From Leeuwenhoekiella marinoflava DSM 3653 (GTDB lineage: Bacteria > Bacteroidota > Bacteroidia > Flavobacteriales > Flavobacteriaceae): a DNA stretch of 64,000 nucleotides. This document shows positions 34,852-43,806 of the stretch, in pieces; the stretch's first letter is position 1; every line of letters starts with the position of its first letter. The notes under the pieces were generated by a model. The model was not told the origin of the DNA. It saw nothing but the letters and a program-made list of their open reading frames with translations, and made no database searches. The position numbers and the translations under genes are program-made. The DNA lies in the NCBI RefSeq assembly GCF_900129005.1, contig NZ_FQUN01000015.1:1-64000 (forward strand), given 5' to 3'.

Positions 34852-36090
34852 TTAATACAATGCTGCAGTGAGTACAAAAAACAGTGCTCCTGCAAATGTT
34901 CCTAACATTAAAAATACAATATTTAAAATGAAAAACTTAGTGATAGTGCGTAATCTACTTTCTTGATAAAAGTTACGCAAGGCTTTGTAAAAGTATAATG
35001 GAGCTATACATATTATAAAAATACCTGATAGGTATTCTCCTCCCAGTAAATATTCCGGAAGTAATAAAAGTAGCAAAACCAAGAACAAAAATGTAAAAAT
35101 ATGGAAGATGAAAATCACGTGTTCCATATAATTGTAATTGCGTTTTACAATAAATAGCTTTTTGAAACCGGCAATTAGATAAAGTAAAATTCTGCCGATA
35201 AAGGAGATTGTAAAAATGCGTCGAAGCTTAGGGTTTGAACTGTTCCTAAGCTTGTATAGAATATAATGAAATGGATATCTTTTAAAGTAAATTAATAAAA
35301 AGAAGCAGGCAAAAACAGGTGCTAGAAAGAATAAAAATAAAGGTATTTTTTTACTCAGATATTTACCAAATTCAATAGGGTTATCCAGTATTCGCTCAAA
35401 GCTTTTCTCTCTTTCATAAATCCATAAATTGAGCCTGGTCTTTGAATAGTCAAGACTGTCCATAGCTTGTGCAGGACTCTTGATTTTAGTTTTGATAGAG
35501 AAATCTTGAAATAATTTAAATTTTCTCGTGGTTCGCTTAAAAAAATTAATAGTGTCTAAGCTACTTTCTCTTGCGTATGCAAAAGGTAATTTTTTTAAGC
35601 TGTCTTTATCTCTGATTTTTAATCCCAACTCTTTATAGTAGTAAATAGAGTCTAATGGTATGTCTGGACTCTCTGAGTTGGAGTTTAGGTTAAAAATGTT
35701 CTGTAGCGATGGATTGTCATTCGTATCTGTCTCATTGATTTTCATAAAGTCTAAAAAACCACTTAAGAGAAAGTAGATAATGCTTACACTTAGAAAAAAC
35801 CGAAAAGGATTTGCGTATCGCATACGCTGTCCTAGGGTAAAATTGCGTGTGATTACTCCCGGTTTGAAGAGTAAGTCTTTTATGGTGTATCTAAATCTGG
35901 AGTCATAGTTAACAACACTGATTATAAACTCACCAAAATAATCGCTTAGCGAAATCTTCTTGGTAGAATTCAATTGACCGCAATAGGGACAATAACGGTC
36001 GCTTAGTTCTAACGGGTGACTACAATTGAGACATTCGTTGCCGCGATAGTTGAGTGATTTTCGGGAAGATTGCTGTAGTTTTTCTTTCAC
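34852..36090 (-). CDS. DUF3667 zinc-ribbon membrane protein
   Basis: 412 residues from a GTG start. An N-terminal zinc ribbon (CLNCSHPL ... CPYCGQL) is followed by the DUF3667 core (VVNYDSRFRYTIKDLLFKPG, GQRMRYANPFRFFLSVSIIYF). A charged middle and five or six hydrophobic helices follow in the C-terminal half. Function unknown; the family is common in Bacteroidetes. A TATATTTA box lies immediately upstream (36095-36102, minus strand), so its mRNA may be nearly leaderless. Confidence 0.88.
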   Translation of the reverse strand: MKEKLQQSSRKSLNYRGNECLNCSHPLELSDRYCPYCGQLNSTKKISLSDYFGEFIISVVNYDSRFRYTIKDLLFKPGVITRNFTLGQRMRYANPFRFFLSVSIIYFLLSGFLDFMKINETDTNDNPSLQNIFNLNSNSESPDIPLDSIYYYKELGLKIRDKDSLKKLPFAYARESSLDTINFFKRTTRKFKLFQDFSIKTKIKSPAQAMDSLDYSKTRLNLWIYEREKSFERILDNPIEFGKYLSKKIPLFLFFLAPVFACFFLLIYFKRYPFHYILYKLRNSSNPKLRRIFTISFIGRILLYLIAGFKKLFIVKRNYNYMEHVIFIFHIFTFLFLVLLLLLLPEYLLGGEYLSGIFIICIAPLYFYKALRNFYQESRLRTITKFFILNIVFLMLGTFAGALFFVLTAALY

Positions 36091-36168
36091 AATCTAAATA
36101 TAAAACGATTATTCGAAATTGAAATTAACAATGCTTTTTTAATTGATACCTCAAGGTGTCTTTAAAAA

Positions 36169-37428
36169 TTAATTTCGACGCACATTAGAAATTGAAGTAG
36201 ATAAAGCGTTGCCTACTCCTATAAGTTCATCAAAACGGCCGCCAGGTGGTTTGTAGTAGATAAGCACATCATAATTATTTTCTGTTTGCCAGAAGTCTCC
36301 GTCAACGGGATTATAAGGTAGCTTCTCACCATTTTTAGTGACAGTGTACTTGTAATTATAATAGCCTTGTTTGAGTAATAACACTAGTTCATAGCGATTG
36401 CTCTCAGGATTGTAACGCATTCTAGTCGCTTCTTCAAGGGTGTAATTATTGAAGTTTCCATAGATGTGAATTTCTTCATCTTCAGGGCGTATCGGGTGGT
36501 CTAAGCTAAAGTGAATCCACGCATATTCTGAATTTACTTTAGGTTCATTTCCTTGAATGGTATTGATTGCAAAATTTCCGTTTAGATCAGGATTGTAAGT
36601 GTAGACCTTGTCAGCACGGGTAGCATTTCCATATAAATGATTATGATAGAGATCGATGAGTTCTATGTATTGAACTCGGTTTGTTGCTGCGCGAATATCT
36701 TTGTTATCAAAATCAAAAAATTCATTGCCGGCATAAAATGAAGTTTCTTCATCATAACGGTACTGAAGCTGGTTGCCTATACTGTATTGTGGAGGAAGAT
36801 TTGAAATTGTATTGTTAAGGTTGTTATTCTGAATTATAAGCGGTTTTATAGATTTATCTGGATTGATCAAAACAGATTCGCCAGAGTCAACATTAAAGTT
36901 CACAACTTGCTTCTGTTCAATAAATTCAAGATTTCGCGTGCGTAATATTTCTACACCCACAGTAACCTGGGGATCGTAAATCATGAATTTCCTAGAAAAA
37001 ATAAGTTCATCATCTGTATTAAAAACTTGCAGTAAATAATTACCGGATTTTAAAATTCCTGTGGTGTACTGGTTGGGTATTTGTACCTCATAATGCGTGT
37101 AAAGTTGAAGTGTACTCACGGAATTTGTATAATTCATGATACGCACATCATCAATACCTTTTAAATATTCAGTTTTTGCCAGAACAGAAGGCGTCCAGTC
37201 ATAATTATGGTGAGTGATGGTGTAATAATAATCTGCTTCATCACCTATTATATCATCAAAACTTAGGTTTATAGGGTCGCCTAATCTTAATAAAGGCAAC
37301 TGACTTTGAGCTGTATTTCCATAAAATTGAACTGTTTTAATGTAAGCAGGAGCAGGAGTTTCTGTTGCTACTTGAGCAAACCCTGAAAGGAAGAAAAACA
37401 AAGTATAAATTACCGAAAACGTTTTCAT
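36169..37428 (-). CDS. Type IX secretion system plug protein (DUF5103)
   Basis: 419 residues with a signal peptide (YTLFFFLSGFAQ). DUF5103 pattern: IKTVQF, PLLRLGDPINLSFDD, YYYTITHHNYDW, LQVFNTDDELIFSRKFMIYD and a C-terminal carbohydrate-module-like end (YGNFNNYTLEEATRMRY, LLLKQGYYNYKYTV). Proteins of this family seal the periplasmic end of the SprA translocon in T9SS. Belongs with porT and the type B cargo in this window. Preceded by a TAAATTTG box. Confidence 0.88.
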   Translation of the reverse strand: MKTFSVIYTLFFFLSGFAQVATETPAPAYIKTVQFYGNTAQSQLPLLRLGDPINLSFDDIIGDEADYYYTITHHNYDWTPSVLAKTEYLKGIDDVRIMNYTNSVSTLQLYTHYEVQIPNQYTTGILKSGNYLLQVFNTDDELIFSRKFMIYDPQVTVGVEILRTRNLEFIEQKQVVNFNVDSGESVLINPDKSIKPLIIQNNNLNNTISNLPPQYSIGNQLQYRYDEETSFYAGNEFFDFDNKDIRAATNRVQYIELIDLYHNHLYGNATRADKVYTYNPDLNGNFAINTIQGNEPKVNSEYAWIHFSLDHPIRPEDEEIHIYGNFNNYTLEEATRMRYNPESNRYELVLLLKQGYYNYKYTVTKNGEKLPYNPVDGDFWQTENNYDVLIYYKPPGGRFDELIGVGNALSTSISNVRRN

Positions 37429-37452
37429 TTTGATGTTTCAATTGTAATAGAG

Positions 37453-37460
37453 CAAATTTA
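37453..37460 (-). promoter_or_regulatory. Plug-protein promoter (-7 box)
   Basis: Minus strand TAAATTTG, exact TAnnTTTG, with TTTC about 20 bases further upstream as a weak -33. Leader of about 18 nt. Confidence 0.55.
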
Positions 37461-37576
37461 CTGCTGTCAAACATTATTTGGAAACAGTCTCAATAAGGGT
37501 TGAAACTAGTTGTTATAAGCGGTTTGAGCGCCTTCAAATGTAATAAAAATTATCCTGCCAGATTTTTATATTATAG

Positions 37577-37643
37577 TTTGTGTTATAAGCTTCTAAAATT
37601 TGTAAATTCGCACACCTCAATTCAAGCATATAAGGGGTTGAGG
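37577..37643 (+). promoter_or_regulatory. nqr operon promoter and leader hairpin
   Basis: TTTG at 37577-37580 and TAAATTCG at 37603-37610 (one mismatch to TAnnTTTG) are separated by 22 bases. The predicted leader carries a 6-bp hairpin CCTCAA (37615-37620) / TTGAGG (37638-37643) before the nqrA start at 37672. Confidence 0.5.
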
Positions 37644-37671
37644 ATAACAAGAACTTTAACATATACTTCCT

Positions 37672-39024
37672 ATGTCAAAAGACATTAAGATCAAAAAGGG
37701 TCTTGATATTCAGTTAGTGGGTGAAGCCGAGCAGACTGTTGCCGATGCACCCCAATCAAGAACCTATGTGATCAAGCCTTCAGATTTTCATCTTGTAACT
37801 CCAAAGATGCTATTAAAAGAAGGAGCTAGCTTCAAAGCAGGAGAGCCACTTTTCTATGCTAAGAAAGATGAAAGCATCAAATTTGTTTCACCTGTAAGCG
37901 GAACACTCACTGAAATCAAACGAGGCGCCAAGCGTGTTATTACACATTTAATTATTGAAGCAGACGGTACAGGTGCTACTGTAGAGCATTCAAAAATTGA
38001 TGTGAATTCTGCAAGTGCAGATGCCATTAAAGAGCGTATGCTAGAATCTGGCTTATGGCCATTTATCAAGCAGAGACCTTATGATATCATCGCTAGTACT
38101 AAAACTACTCCTGATGCTATCTTTATTTCTGGTCATAACAGTGCTCCTTTAGCTCCTGATTACAACTTCAGTTTAAAAGGAAAAGAAGCACAATTGCAAG
38201 CTGCAATTACTGCATTGAGTAAATTGACATCAGGTAAAGTTTATCTGGGTGTTGCTAAAGCCTCAAATTCAGTATTTAATAAGCTTAGTGAGGTTGAGAT
38301 GCATACTGTTTCAGGACCACATCCAAGTGGAAATGTAGGTACGCAAATAAACAAAATTGCTCCAGTAAATAAAGGGGAGACCGTATGGACGATTACTCCA
38401 GAAAATCTTGTTATTATTGGAGAGCTCTTCTTAACTGGTAAATTCAATCCAGAGCGCATTATTTCTGTTTCTGGTTCTGAAGTAAAAGCACCAAAGTATT
38501 ATAAAACAAAAATAGGAGCAGAGGTTTCTACTTTTGCTTATTCTGCAGGTATTAAAGGTGATAATGTAAGAATGATCTCTGGTAATGTTTTAACTGGAAA
38601 TCAAGTGTCAGCAGATGGTCATTTAGGGTACTATCACAATGAATTTGTAGTTGTCCCTGAAGGTGACGATTATGAGCTTTTTGGCTGGAATAAACCTGTT
38701 TTTAATAAAATTTCTTCTTCAAGAGCATTAACCTTCTCTTGGTTATTCCCAAATAAGAAATACGATTTAGATACGAATACAAACGGTGAGCACAGAGCTT
38801 TTGTGGTAACCGGTAATTATGAAGAGGTTTTTCCACTTGATATTTATCCGCTTCAATTGCTTAAAGCTTGTATGGTACAAGATCTTGACGCTATGGAAGC
38901 TTTAGGTATGTATGAAGTAGCTCCTGAAGATTTTGCACTTACCGAATTTGTATGTGTGTCAAAACAACCACACCAGGCAATCATTCGTAAAGGACTTGAT
39001 TTAATGCACGAAGAAATAGGATAA
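37672..39024 (+). CDS. nqrA: Na+-translocating NADH:quinone reductase subunit A
   Basis: 450 residues. First subunit of the six-subunit sodium pump that oxidises NADH, reduces quinone and exports Na+. NqrA is the peripheral quinone-binding subunit without cofactor. Recognised by KKGLDIQLVGEAEQ, SGTLTEIKRGAKRVI, LLESGLWPFIKQRPYDI and HPSGNVGTQINKI. Gene order A-F with near-zero spacing is canonical. Confidence 0.97.
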   Translation: MSKDIKIKKGLDIQLVGEAEQTVADAPQSRTYVIKPSDFHLVTPKMLLKEGASFKAGEPLFYAKKDESIKFVSPVSGTLTEIKRGAKRVITHLIIEADGTGATVEHSKIDVNSASADAIKERMLESGLWPFIKQRPYDIIASTKTTPDAIFISGHNSAPLAPDYNFSLKGKEAQLQAAITALSKLTSGKVYLGVAKASNSVFNKLSEVEMHTVSGPHPSGNVGTQINKIAPVNKGETVWTITPENLVIIGELFLTGKFNPERIISVSGSEVKAPKYYKTKIGAEVSTFAYSAGIKGDNVRMISGNVLTGNQVSADGHLGYYHNEFVVVPEGDDYELFGWNKPVFNKISSSRALTFSWLFPNKKYDLDTNTNGEHRAFVVTGNYEEVFPLDIYPLQLLKACMVQDLDAMEALGMYEVAPEDFALTEFVCVSKQPHQAIIRKGLDLMHEEIG

Positions 39025-39029
39025 TAGCT

Positions 39030-40241
39030 ATGGGATTAAAAGAAAAACTACACGGAATTAAAGAGGATTTCAAGGGTAAGAAAATGGCGCCTGCTTTTAA
39101 TGCGCTTCATACGTTTCTTTATACACCTAATGAAACTACTCATAACGGTTCTCATATTAGAGCCGTAGATGATTTAAAGCGTACCATGAACACGGTGATT
39201 ATGGCGCTTGTCCCTGTTTTGATATGGGGTATTTTTAATGCAGGTTATCAGCACTATGCTGCTGTAGATGCTGCAAACGGAATTATAAGAGAGGCAAGTC
39301 TTTTTGGTAATTTCTTCACTTGGGATAATTTTACAATGGGAGCGATTACTGTACTTCCGCTTGTGATTGTTTCTTATTTAGTAGGTCTTGGAGTAGAATT
39401 TGTTTTTGCTGTTATAAAAGGTCACGAGGTTGAAGAGGGTTACTTAGTTACCGGTATGCTAGTGCCATTAATTGTTCCTGTTGATATTCCATTATGGATG
39501 TTAGCAGTAGCGGTTGTTTTTGGTGTTGTAATAGGTAAAGAAGTTTTTGGAGGAACAGGGATGAATATCCTTAATCCGGCACTTACGATTAGAGCCTTTT
39601 TATTCTTTGCTTATCCTACTTGGATGAGTGGTGATAAAGTATGGGTTCACGGTGCTAATGCTGTTGTAGGTACTCCGGATGCTATTTCTGGTGAAACTAT
39701 TTTGGGTGCTTATGCTCAGAACTCTTCAGTGGTATATGATTTTGCAGATAAGTTCTTTGGTTTTATACCGGGTTCTGTAGGTGAAACTTCAACCTTCTTA
39801 ATTATTTTGGGAGGTCTGTTTTTAATGTTTACTAAGATTGCAAGCTGGAGAATTATTTTTAGCGCAATCGTAGGTGCAGCTGTAATGGGACTTATTTTCA
39901 ACGGTGTTGTTGATCAAGGATGGATTGCAGAAGGAAGTAAATTTTACGGACTTATGAGTACTCCATTCTGGGAGCACTTAATCATAGGGGGTATAGCATT
40001 TGGTATTGTATACATGGCTACAGATCCTGTATCTGGTGCGCAAACTAATAAAGGTAAATACTGGTACGGTTTCTTAATTGGATTTTTATCAATTATGATA
40101 CGTGTCTTTAACCCGGCTTACCCTGAAGGAGTTTTCTTAGCAATTCTTCTAATGAATGTTTTTGCTCCTACAATTGATCACTATGTGGTACAAGCGAATG
40201 TTAAAAAGCGTATGAAACGTCTAAAACTTAAAACTGCTTAA
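39030..40241 (+). CDS. nqrB: Na+-translocating NADH:quinone reductase subunit B
   Basis: 403 residues, about ten membrane helices. Binds covalent FMN and riboflavin and forms part of the sodium path. GTGMNILNPALTIRAFLFF, YMATDPVSGAQTNKGK and ILLMNVFAPTID are typical. The site where ApbE attaches FMN reads DAISGETILG, with Glu where most NqrB have Ala before the Thr (SGAT). Five bases after nqrA. Confidence 0.96.
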   Translation: MGLKEKLHGIKEDFKGKKMAPAFNALHTFLYTPNETTHNGSHIRAVDDLKRTMNTVIMALVPVLIWGIFNAGYQHYAAVDAANGIIREASLFGNFFTWDNFTMGAITVLPLVIVSYLVGLGVEFVFAVIKGHEVEEGYLVTGMLVPLIVPVDIPLWMLAVAVVFGVVIGKEVFGGTGMNILNPALTIRAFLFFAYPTWMSGDKVWVHGANAVVGTPDAISGETILGAYAQNSSVVYDFADKFFGFIPGSVGETSTFLIILGGLFLMFTKIASWRIIFSAIVGAAVMGLIFNGVVDQGWIAEGSKFYGLMSTPFWEHLIIGGIAFGIVYMATDPVSGAQTNKGKYWYGFLIGFLSIMIRVFNPAYPEGVFLAILLMNVFAPTIDHYVVQANVKKRMKRLKLKTA

Positions 40242-40243
40242 TA

Positions 40244-40978
40244 ATGGCAAATACAGATAAAAATAGTTACACGTTAATCTTTGCTGTAGTTATGGTGCTT
40301 GTTGTTGGGGCATTGTTAGCCTTTACCGCATCTAGCTTAAAGCCTAGGATTACTGAAAATGAACGTTTTGAAAAACAGCAAAATATTCTTTACGCAATGG
40401 GCGTTAATGAAAATGTAGAGGGAGCTGTAAACTTCATTCCTACTAATAAGGTTGAAGCTGAATTTTCAAAATACATTAAAGAGCAATTAGTAATCCAGAA
40501 CGGTGAAGTTAAAAAAGACAGTTCTGCATATCTTATAAATCTTAAAGGAGAGCTTTCAAAAGATATTTCTGAACGCAAATTACCTTTGTTTGTTGGAGAA
40601 AAAGAAAGGAAAGATTATTACATCATACCTTTATATGGTAAAGGACTTTGGGACGCTATCTGGGGCTTTGTAGCTTTGGATTCAGAATATGTAGTTCAAG
40701 GTGTTTACTTTGATCATAAAGGGGAAACTCCTGGTCTTGGTGCAAACATAAAAGAGCGTTACTTTATGGATGATTTTACCGGTGAAGAAATTATGAACGG
40801 TACCGAATATGGAGGAATTACCGTAGCAAAAGGAAACAACGATCCGCTTAACGAACGTAAAAATGACGGAAAAGTTGACGCTATTGCAGGAGCTACCATT
40901 ACCGGAAACGGTGTGACAGCTATGATCAATAGCACTGTTAAGCTTTACATTCCTTATTTAAAAGATATAAAACTATAA
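40244..40978 (+). CDS. nqrC: Na+-translocating NADH:quinone reductase subunit C
   Basis: 244 residues: one N-terminal membrane helix (YTLIFAVVMVLVVGALLAFT) and a periplasmic FMN-binding domain. The flavin attachment motif is intact: DAIAGATITGNGV, with the Thr accepting FMN through ApbE. GLWDAIWGFVALD and GETPGLGANI are family marks. Two bases after nqrB. Confidence 0.97.
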   Translation: MANTDKNSYTLIFAVVMVLVVGALLAFTASSLKPRITENERFEKQQNILYAMGVNENVEGAVNFIPTNKVEAEFSKYIKEQLVIQNGEVKKDSSAYLINLKGELSKDISERKLPLFVGEKERKDYYIIPLYGKGLWDAIWGFVALDSEYVVQGVYFDHKGETPGLGANIKERYFMDDFTGEEIMNGTEYGGITVAKGNNDPLNERKNDGKVDAIAGATITGNGVTAMINSTVKLYIPYLKDIKL

Positions 40979-40980
40979 TT

Positions 40981-41628
40981 ATGGCATTATTATCTAAAAA
41001 AGACACCGGTTTATTACTAGATCCGTTAGCAGATAACAATCCTATTACAATTCAAGTATTAGGGATCTGTTCAGCACTTGCGATTACAGCTCAGCTTAAA
41101 GCATCAATTGTGATGGCTGTTTCAGTGATGTTTGTATTAGCTGTAGGTAATGTAGTGATTTCGCTAATGCGAAATATCATTCCATCAAAAATTAGAATTA
41201 TTGTACAGCTTGTAGTAGTTGCAGCTTTGGTAATTATAGTGGATCAGGTTCTTAAGGCTTTTGCTTATGAACTGAGTAAAACGCTTTCTGTATTCGTTGG
41301 TCTTATTATTACAAACTGTATTATTATGGGACGTTTTGAAGCTTTTGCTTTAGGTAATGGTCCATACAGATCGTTTCTTGATGGTATTGGTAACGCTGCA
41401 GGATATGGCTTGATACTCATTATAGTAGGATTCTTTAGAGAGCTTTTAGGTTCTGGAACCTTATTAGGCTTTAAAGTTTTAGGAGATCCTATCGCTAAAA
41501 CGGGATTGTACGCAATAGGTTATGAGAATAATGGTTTTATGTTGCTTTCTCCAATGGCACTTATCGTCGTGGGAATCATTATCTGGGTTCAGCGTTCTAG
41601 AAACAGTGCATTAATCGAAGAAAACTAA
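40981..41628 (+). CDS. nqrD: Na+-translocating NADH:quinone reductase subunit D
   Basis: 215 residues, six helices, RnfE/NqrD family. LDPLADNNPITIQVLGICSAL, LIITNCIIMGRFEAFA with the iron-coordinating Cys, and GFFRELLGSGTLLG are clear. NqrD and NqrE together hold an intramembrane [2Fe-2S] centre. Two bases after nqrC. Confidence 0.97.
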   Translation: MALLSKKDTGLLLDPLADNNPITIQVLGICSALAITAQLKASIVMAVSVMFVLAVGNVVISLMRNIIPSKIRIIVQLVVVAALVIIVDQVLKAFAYELSKTLSVFVGLIITNCIIMGRFEAFALGNGPYRSFLDGIGNAAGYGLILIIVGFFRELLGSGTLLGFKVLGDPIAKTGLYAIGYENNGFMLLSPMALIVVGIIIWVQRSRNSALIEEN

Positions 41629-41680
41629 AGATTACGAATGGAGCTTTAAAACTCCTTTCTAACTTCTTATTATAAAAAAA

Positions 41681-42412
41681 ATGGAACACGTAGAGTTATT
41701 TTTTAAATCAATTTTTATTGACAATATGGTTTTTGCCACGTTCTTAGGAATGTGTTCTTACCTTGCTGTTTCTAAAAAGGTTTCTACCGCTGTAGGTCTT
41801 GGTGCTGCCGTAATATTTGTATTAGCAGTTACTGTACCTATGAACTGGTTATTAGATCAATATGTATTGCGTCCGGGTGCTCTTAAATGGTTAGGAGCAG
41901 AGTATGCAGACTATGATTTGAGTTTTCTTTCATTCATTCTCTTTATAGCTACCATTGCAACAATGGTGCAACTTGTGGAGATTGTAGTTGAGAAATTTGC
42001 ACCGGCATTATATACTTCACTTGGTATTTTCTTACCACTTATCGCCGTAAATTGTGCGATACTTGGTGGATCACTTTTTATGCAATCAAGAGATATTCAA
42101 ACTTTAGGCTTAGCATTTAATTATGGTTTAGCATCGGGAATTGGTTGGTTTCTCGCAATTCTTGCAATTGCAGCAATCCGTGAGAAAATTAGATATTCTA
42201 ATGTACCTGCACCTTTAAGAGGTTTAGGAATCACCTTTATCATTACCGGTCTTATGGCAATTGGTTTTATGAGTTTTGGAGGAATGCTTACTGGTGGTGA
42301 AGAGAAAACTGAAACTACTGATGAAGTAGCTAAAGTAGAAGTACAGAAACAAGATACAGCAACAGAAGATGAGTCTTTAGCTGAAGTATCTCAAGAAATA
42401 AACAACAAGTAA
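41681..42412 (+). CDS. nqrE: Na+-translocating NADH:quinone reductase subunit E
   Basis: 243 residues, about 40 longer than the usual NqrE because of a Glu/Thr-rich C-terminal tail (EEKTETTDEVAKVEV onward). The six-helix core carries VFATFLGMCSYLAVS and LPLIAVNCAILGGSL, each with the iron-ligand Cys. Separated from nqrD by 52 bases, the largest gap in the operon, without a terminator. Confidence 0.97.
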   Translation: MEHVELFFKSIFIDNMVFATFLGMCSYLAVSKKVSTAVGLGAAVIFVLAVTVPMNWLLDQYVLRPGALKWLGAEYADYDLSFLSFILFIATIATMVQLVEIVVEKFAPALYTSLGIFLPLIAVNCAILGGSLFMQSRDIQTLGLAFNYGLASGIGWFLAILAIAAIREKIRYSNVPAPLRGLGITFIITGLMAIGFMSFGGMLTGGEEKTETTDEVAKVEVQKQDTATEDESLAEVSQEINNK

Positions 42413-42413
42413 T

Positions 42414-43721
42414 ATGTTTTTAGCAGAAAGTACAGGAGGAGTTATAGCAGCAACTGTAGTAGCGTTTTTAGTACTAACACTTGTGTTAGTAGGATTGCTA
42501 CTTTTTGCAAAAGAAAAATTATCTCCGTCAGGTCCGGTAAAAATTACCATAAATGGCGAAAAAGAAATCGAGGTTGATTCTGGTAGCTCGCTACTTTCAA
42601 CCTTAGGTGGAAAAAAAGTATTCTTACCATCTGCTTGTGGTGGTGGTGGTACTTGTATTCAGTGTGAGTGTCACGTTATGTCTGGTGGAGGCGAAGCGCT
42701 TCCTACCGAAACGCCGCACTTTACACGAAAAGAATTAGCAGCTGGAGCTCGTTTAGCTTGTCAGGTTAAAGTAAAGCAGGACATGAATATTCAGATTCCT
42801 GAAGAGGTTTTTGGTATTAAAAAGTGGGAAGCAACTGTTGTACGTAACTATAACGTAGCATCTTTTATTAAAGAATTCGTAGTTGAGATTCCTGAAGATA
42901 TGGATTACAAAGCGGGTGGTTATATTCAGATAGAAATACCTGAAACTACCGTTAAGTTTTCTGATATGGATATTACTGCGCATCCTGAGGAGCATGACGA
43001 TCCTGATAAATTTCAAGAAGAGTGGGAGAAGTTTAAACTTTGGCCACTTGTAATGAAAAATACTGAAACAGTAGAGCGTGCATATTCAATGGCTTCTTAT
43101 CCTGCAGAAGGAAGAGAGATTATGTTGAATGTACGTATTGCAACTCCACCTTTTGACCGTGCTAAAGGCGGTTGGATGGATGTAAATCCTGGTATTGCTT
43201 CTTCTTATATTTTTAGTAGAAAGAAAGGTGATAAAGTTACAATATCTGGACCTTATGGTGAATTCTTCATCAACGAGTCTGAGGCAGAAATGCTTTATGT
43301 AGGTGGTGGAGCCGGTATGGCGCCAATGCGTTCGCATTTGTATCACCTATTTAAAACCTTAAAGACAGGTCGTAAAGTTACTTATTGGTATGGTGGTCGT
43401 TCTAAGCGTGAATTGTTTTACTTGAAGCACTTCCGTGATTTGGAAGAAGAATTTGATAATTTCAAATTTTACTTAGTTCTTTCTGAACCTTTAGAAGAAG
43501 ATAACTGGAAAGTAAAAGAAGATATACACAGTCCTGGTGATGGTTTTACAGGGTTTGTTCACAATGCTGTAATTGAGCAGTATTTAGAAAAACACGATGA
43601 ACCCGAAGAAATCGAATTGTATTTCTGTGGCCCTCCATTGATGAACAAAGCTGTTCAGAAAATGGGAGAAGATTTTGGAATTCCTGATGAGAACATCCGT
43701 TTTGATGACTTTGGGGGATAA
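42414..43721 (+). CDS. nqrF: Na+-translocating NADH:quinone reductase subunit F
   Basis: 435 residues. One N-terminal helix, a [2Fe-2S] ferredoxin domain (SACGGGGTCIQCECHV and distant ARLACQ), then an FAD/NADH reductase domain (RAYSMASYPAEGREI, YVGGGAGMAPMRSHLY, YFCGPPLMNKAV). It is the electron entry point of the pump. Last nqr gene, ending at a terminator. Confidence 0.97.
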   Translation: MFLAESTGGVIAATVVAFLVLTLVLVGLLLFAKEKLSPSGPVKITINGEKEIEVDSGSSLLSTLGGKKVFLPSACGGGGTCIQCECHVMSGGGEALPTETPHFTRKELAAGARLACQVKVKQDMNIQIPEEVFGIKKWEATVVRNYNVASFIKEFVVEIPEDMDYKAGGYIQIEIPETTVKFSDMDITAHPEEHDDPDKFQEEWEKFKLWPLVMKNTETVERAYSMASYPAEGREIMLNVRIATPPFDRAKGGWMDVNPGIASSYIFSRKKGDKVTISGPYGEFFINESEAEMLYVGGGAGMAPMRSHLYHLFKTLKTGRKVTYWYGGRSKRELFYLKHFRDLEEEFDNFKFYLVLSEPLEEDNWKVKEDIHSPGDGFTGFVHNAVIEQYLEKHDEPEEIELYFCGPPLMNKAVQKMGEDFGIPDENIRFDDFGG

Positions 43722-43740
43722 TCTAATTCAAATAAATTTT

Positions 43741-43773
43741 AAAAAAGCTGTTACGAAAGTAGTAGCTTTTTTT
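43741..43773 (+). terminator. Terminator of the nqr operon
   Basis: AAAGCTGTTAC (43744-43754) pairs with GTAGTAGCTTT (43759-43769) with two G-U pairs and a GAAA loop, then T's; 20 bases past the nqrF stop. Confidence 0.82.
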
Positions 43774-43777
43774 CTGC

Positions 43778-43802
43778 CCTAATATTAGGCATAGTATCTT
43801 TG
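43778..43802 (+). promoter_or_regulatory. Promoter with 12-bp palindrome, nearly leaderless
   Basis: TATCTTTG at 43795-43802 is an exact TAnnTTTG box only 4 bases before the ATG at 43807, so transcription would start at or next to the start codon. The perfect palindrome CCTAATATTAGG (43778-43789) lies in the spacer, where an operator could sit. Confidence 0.5.
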
Positions 43803-43806
43803 CAAA

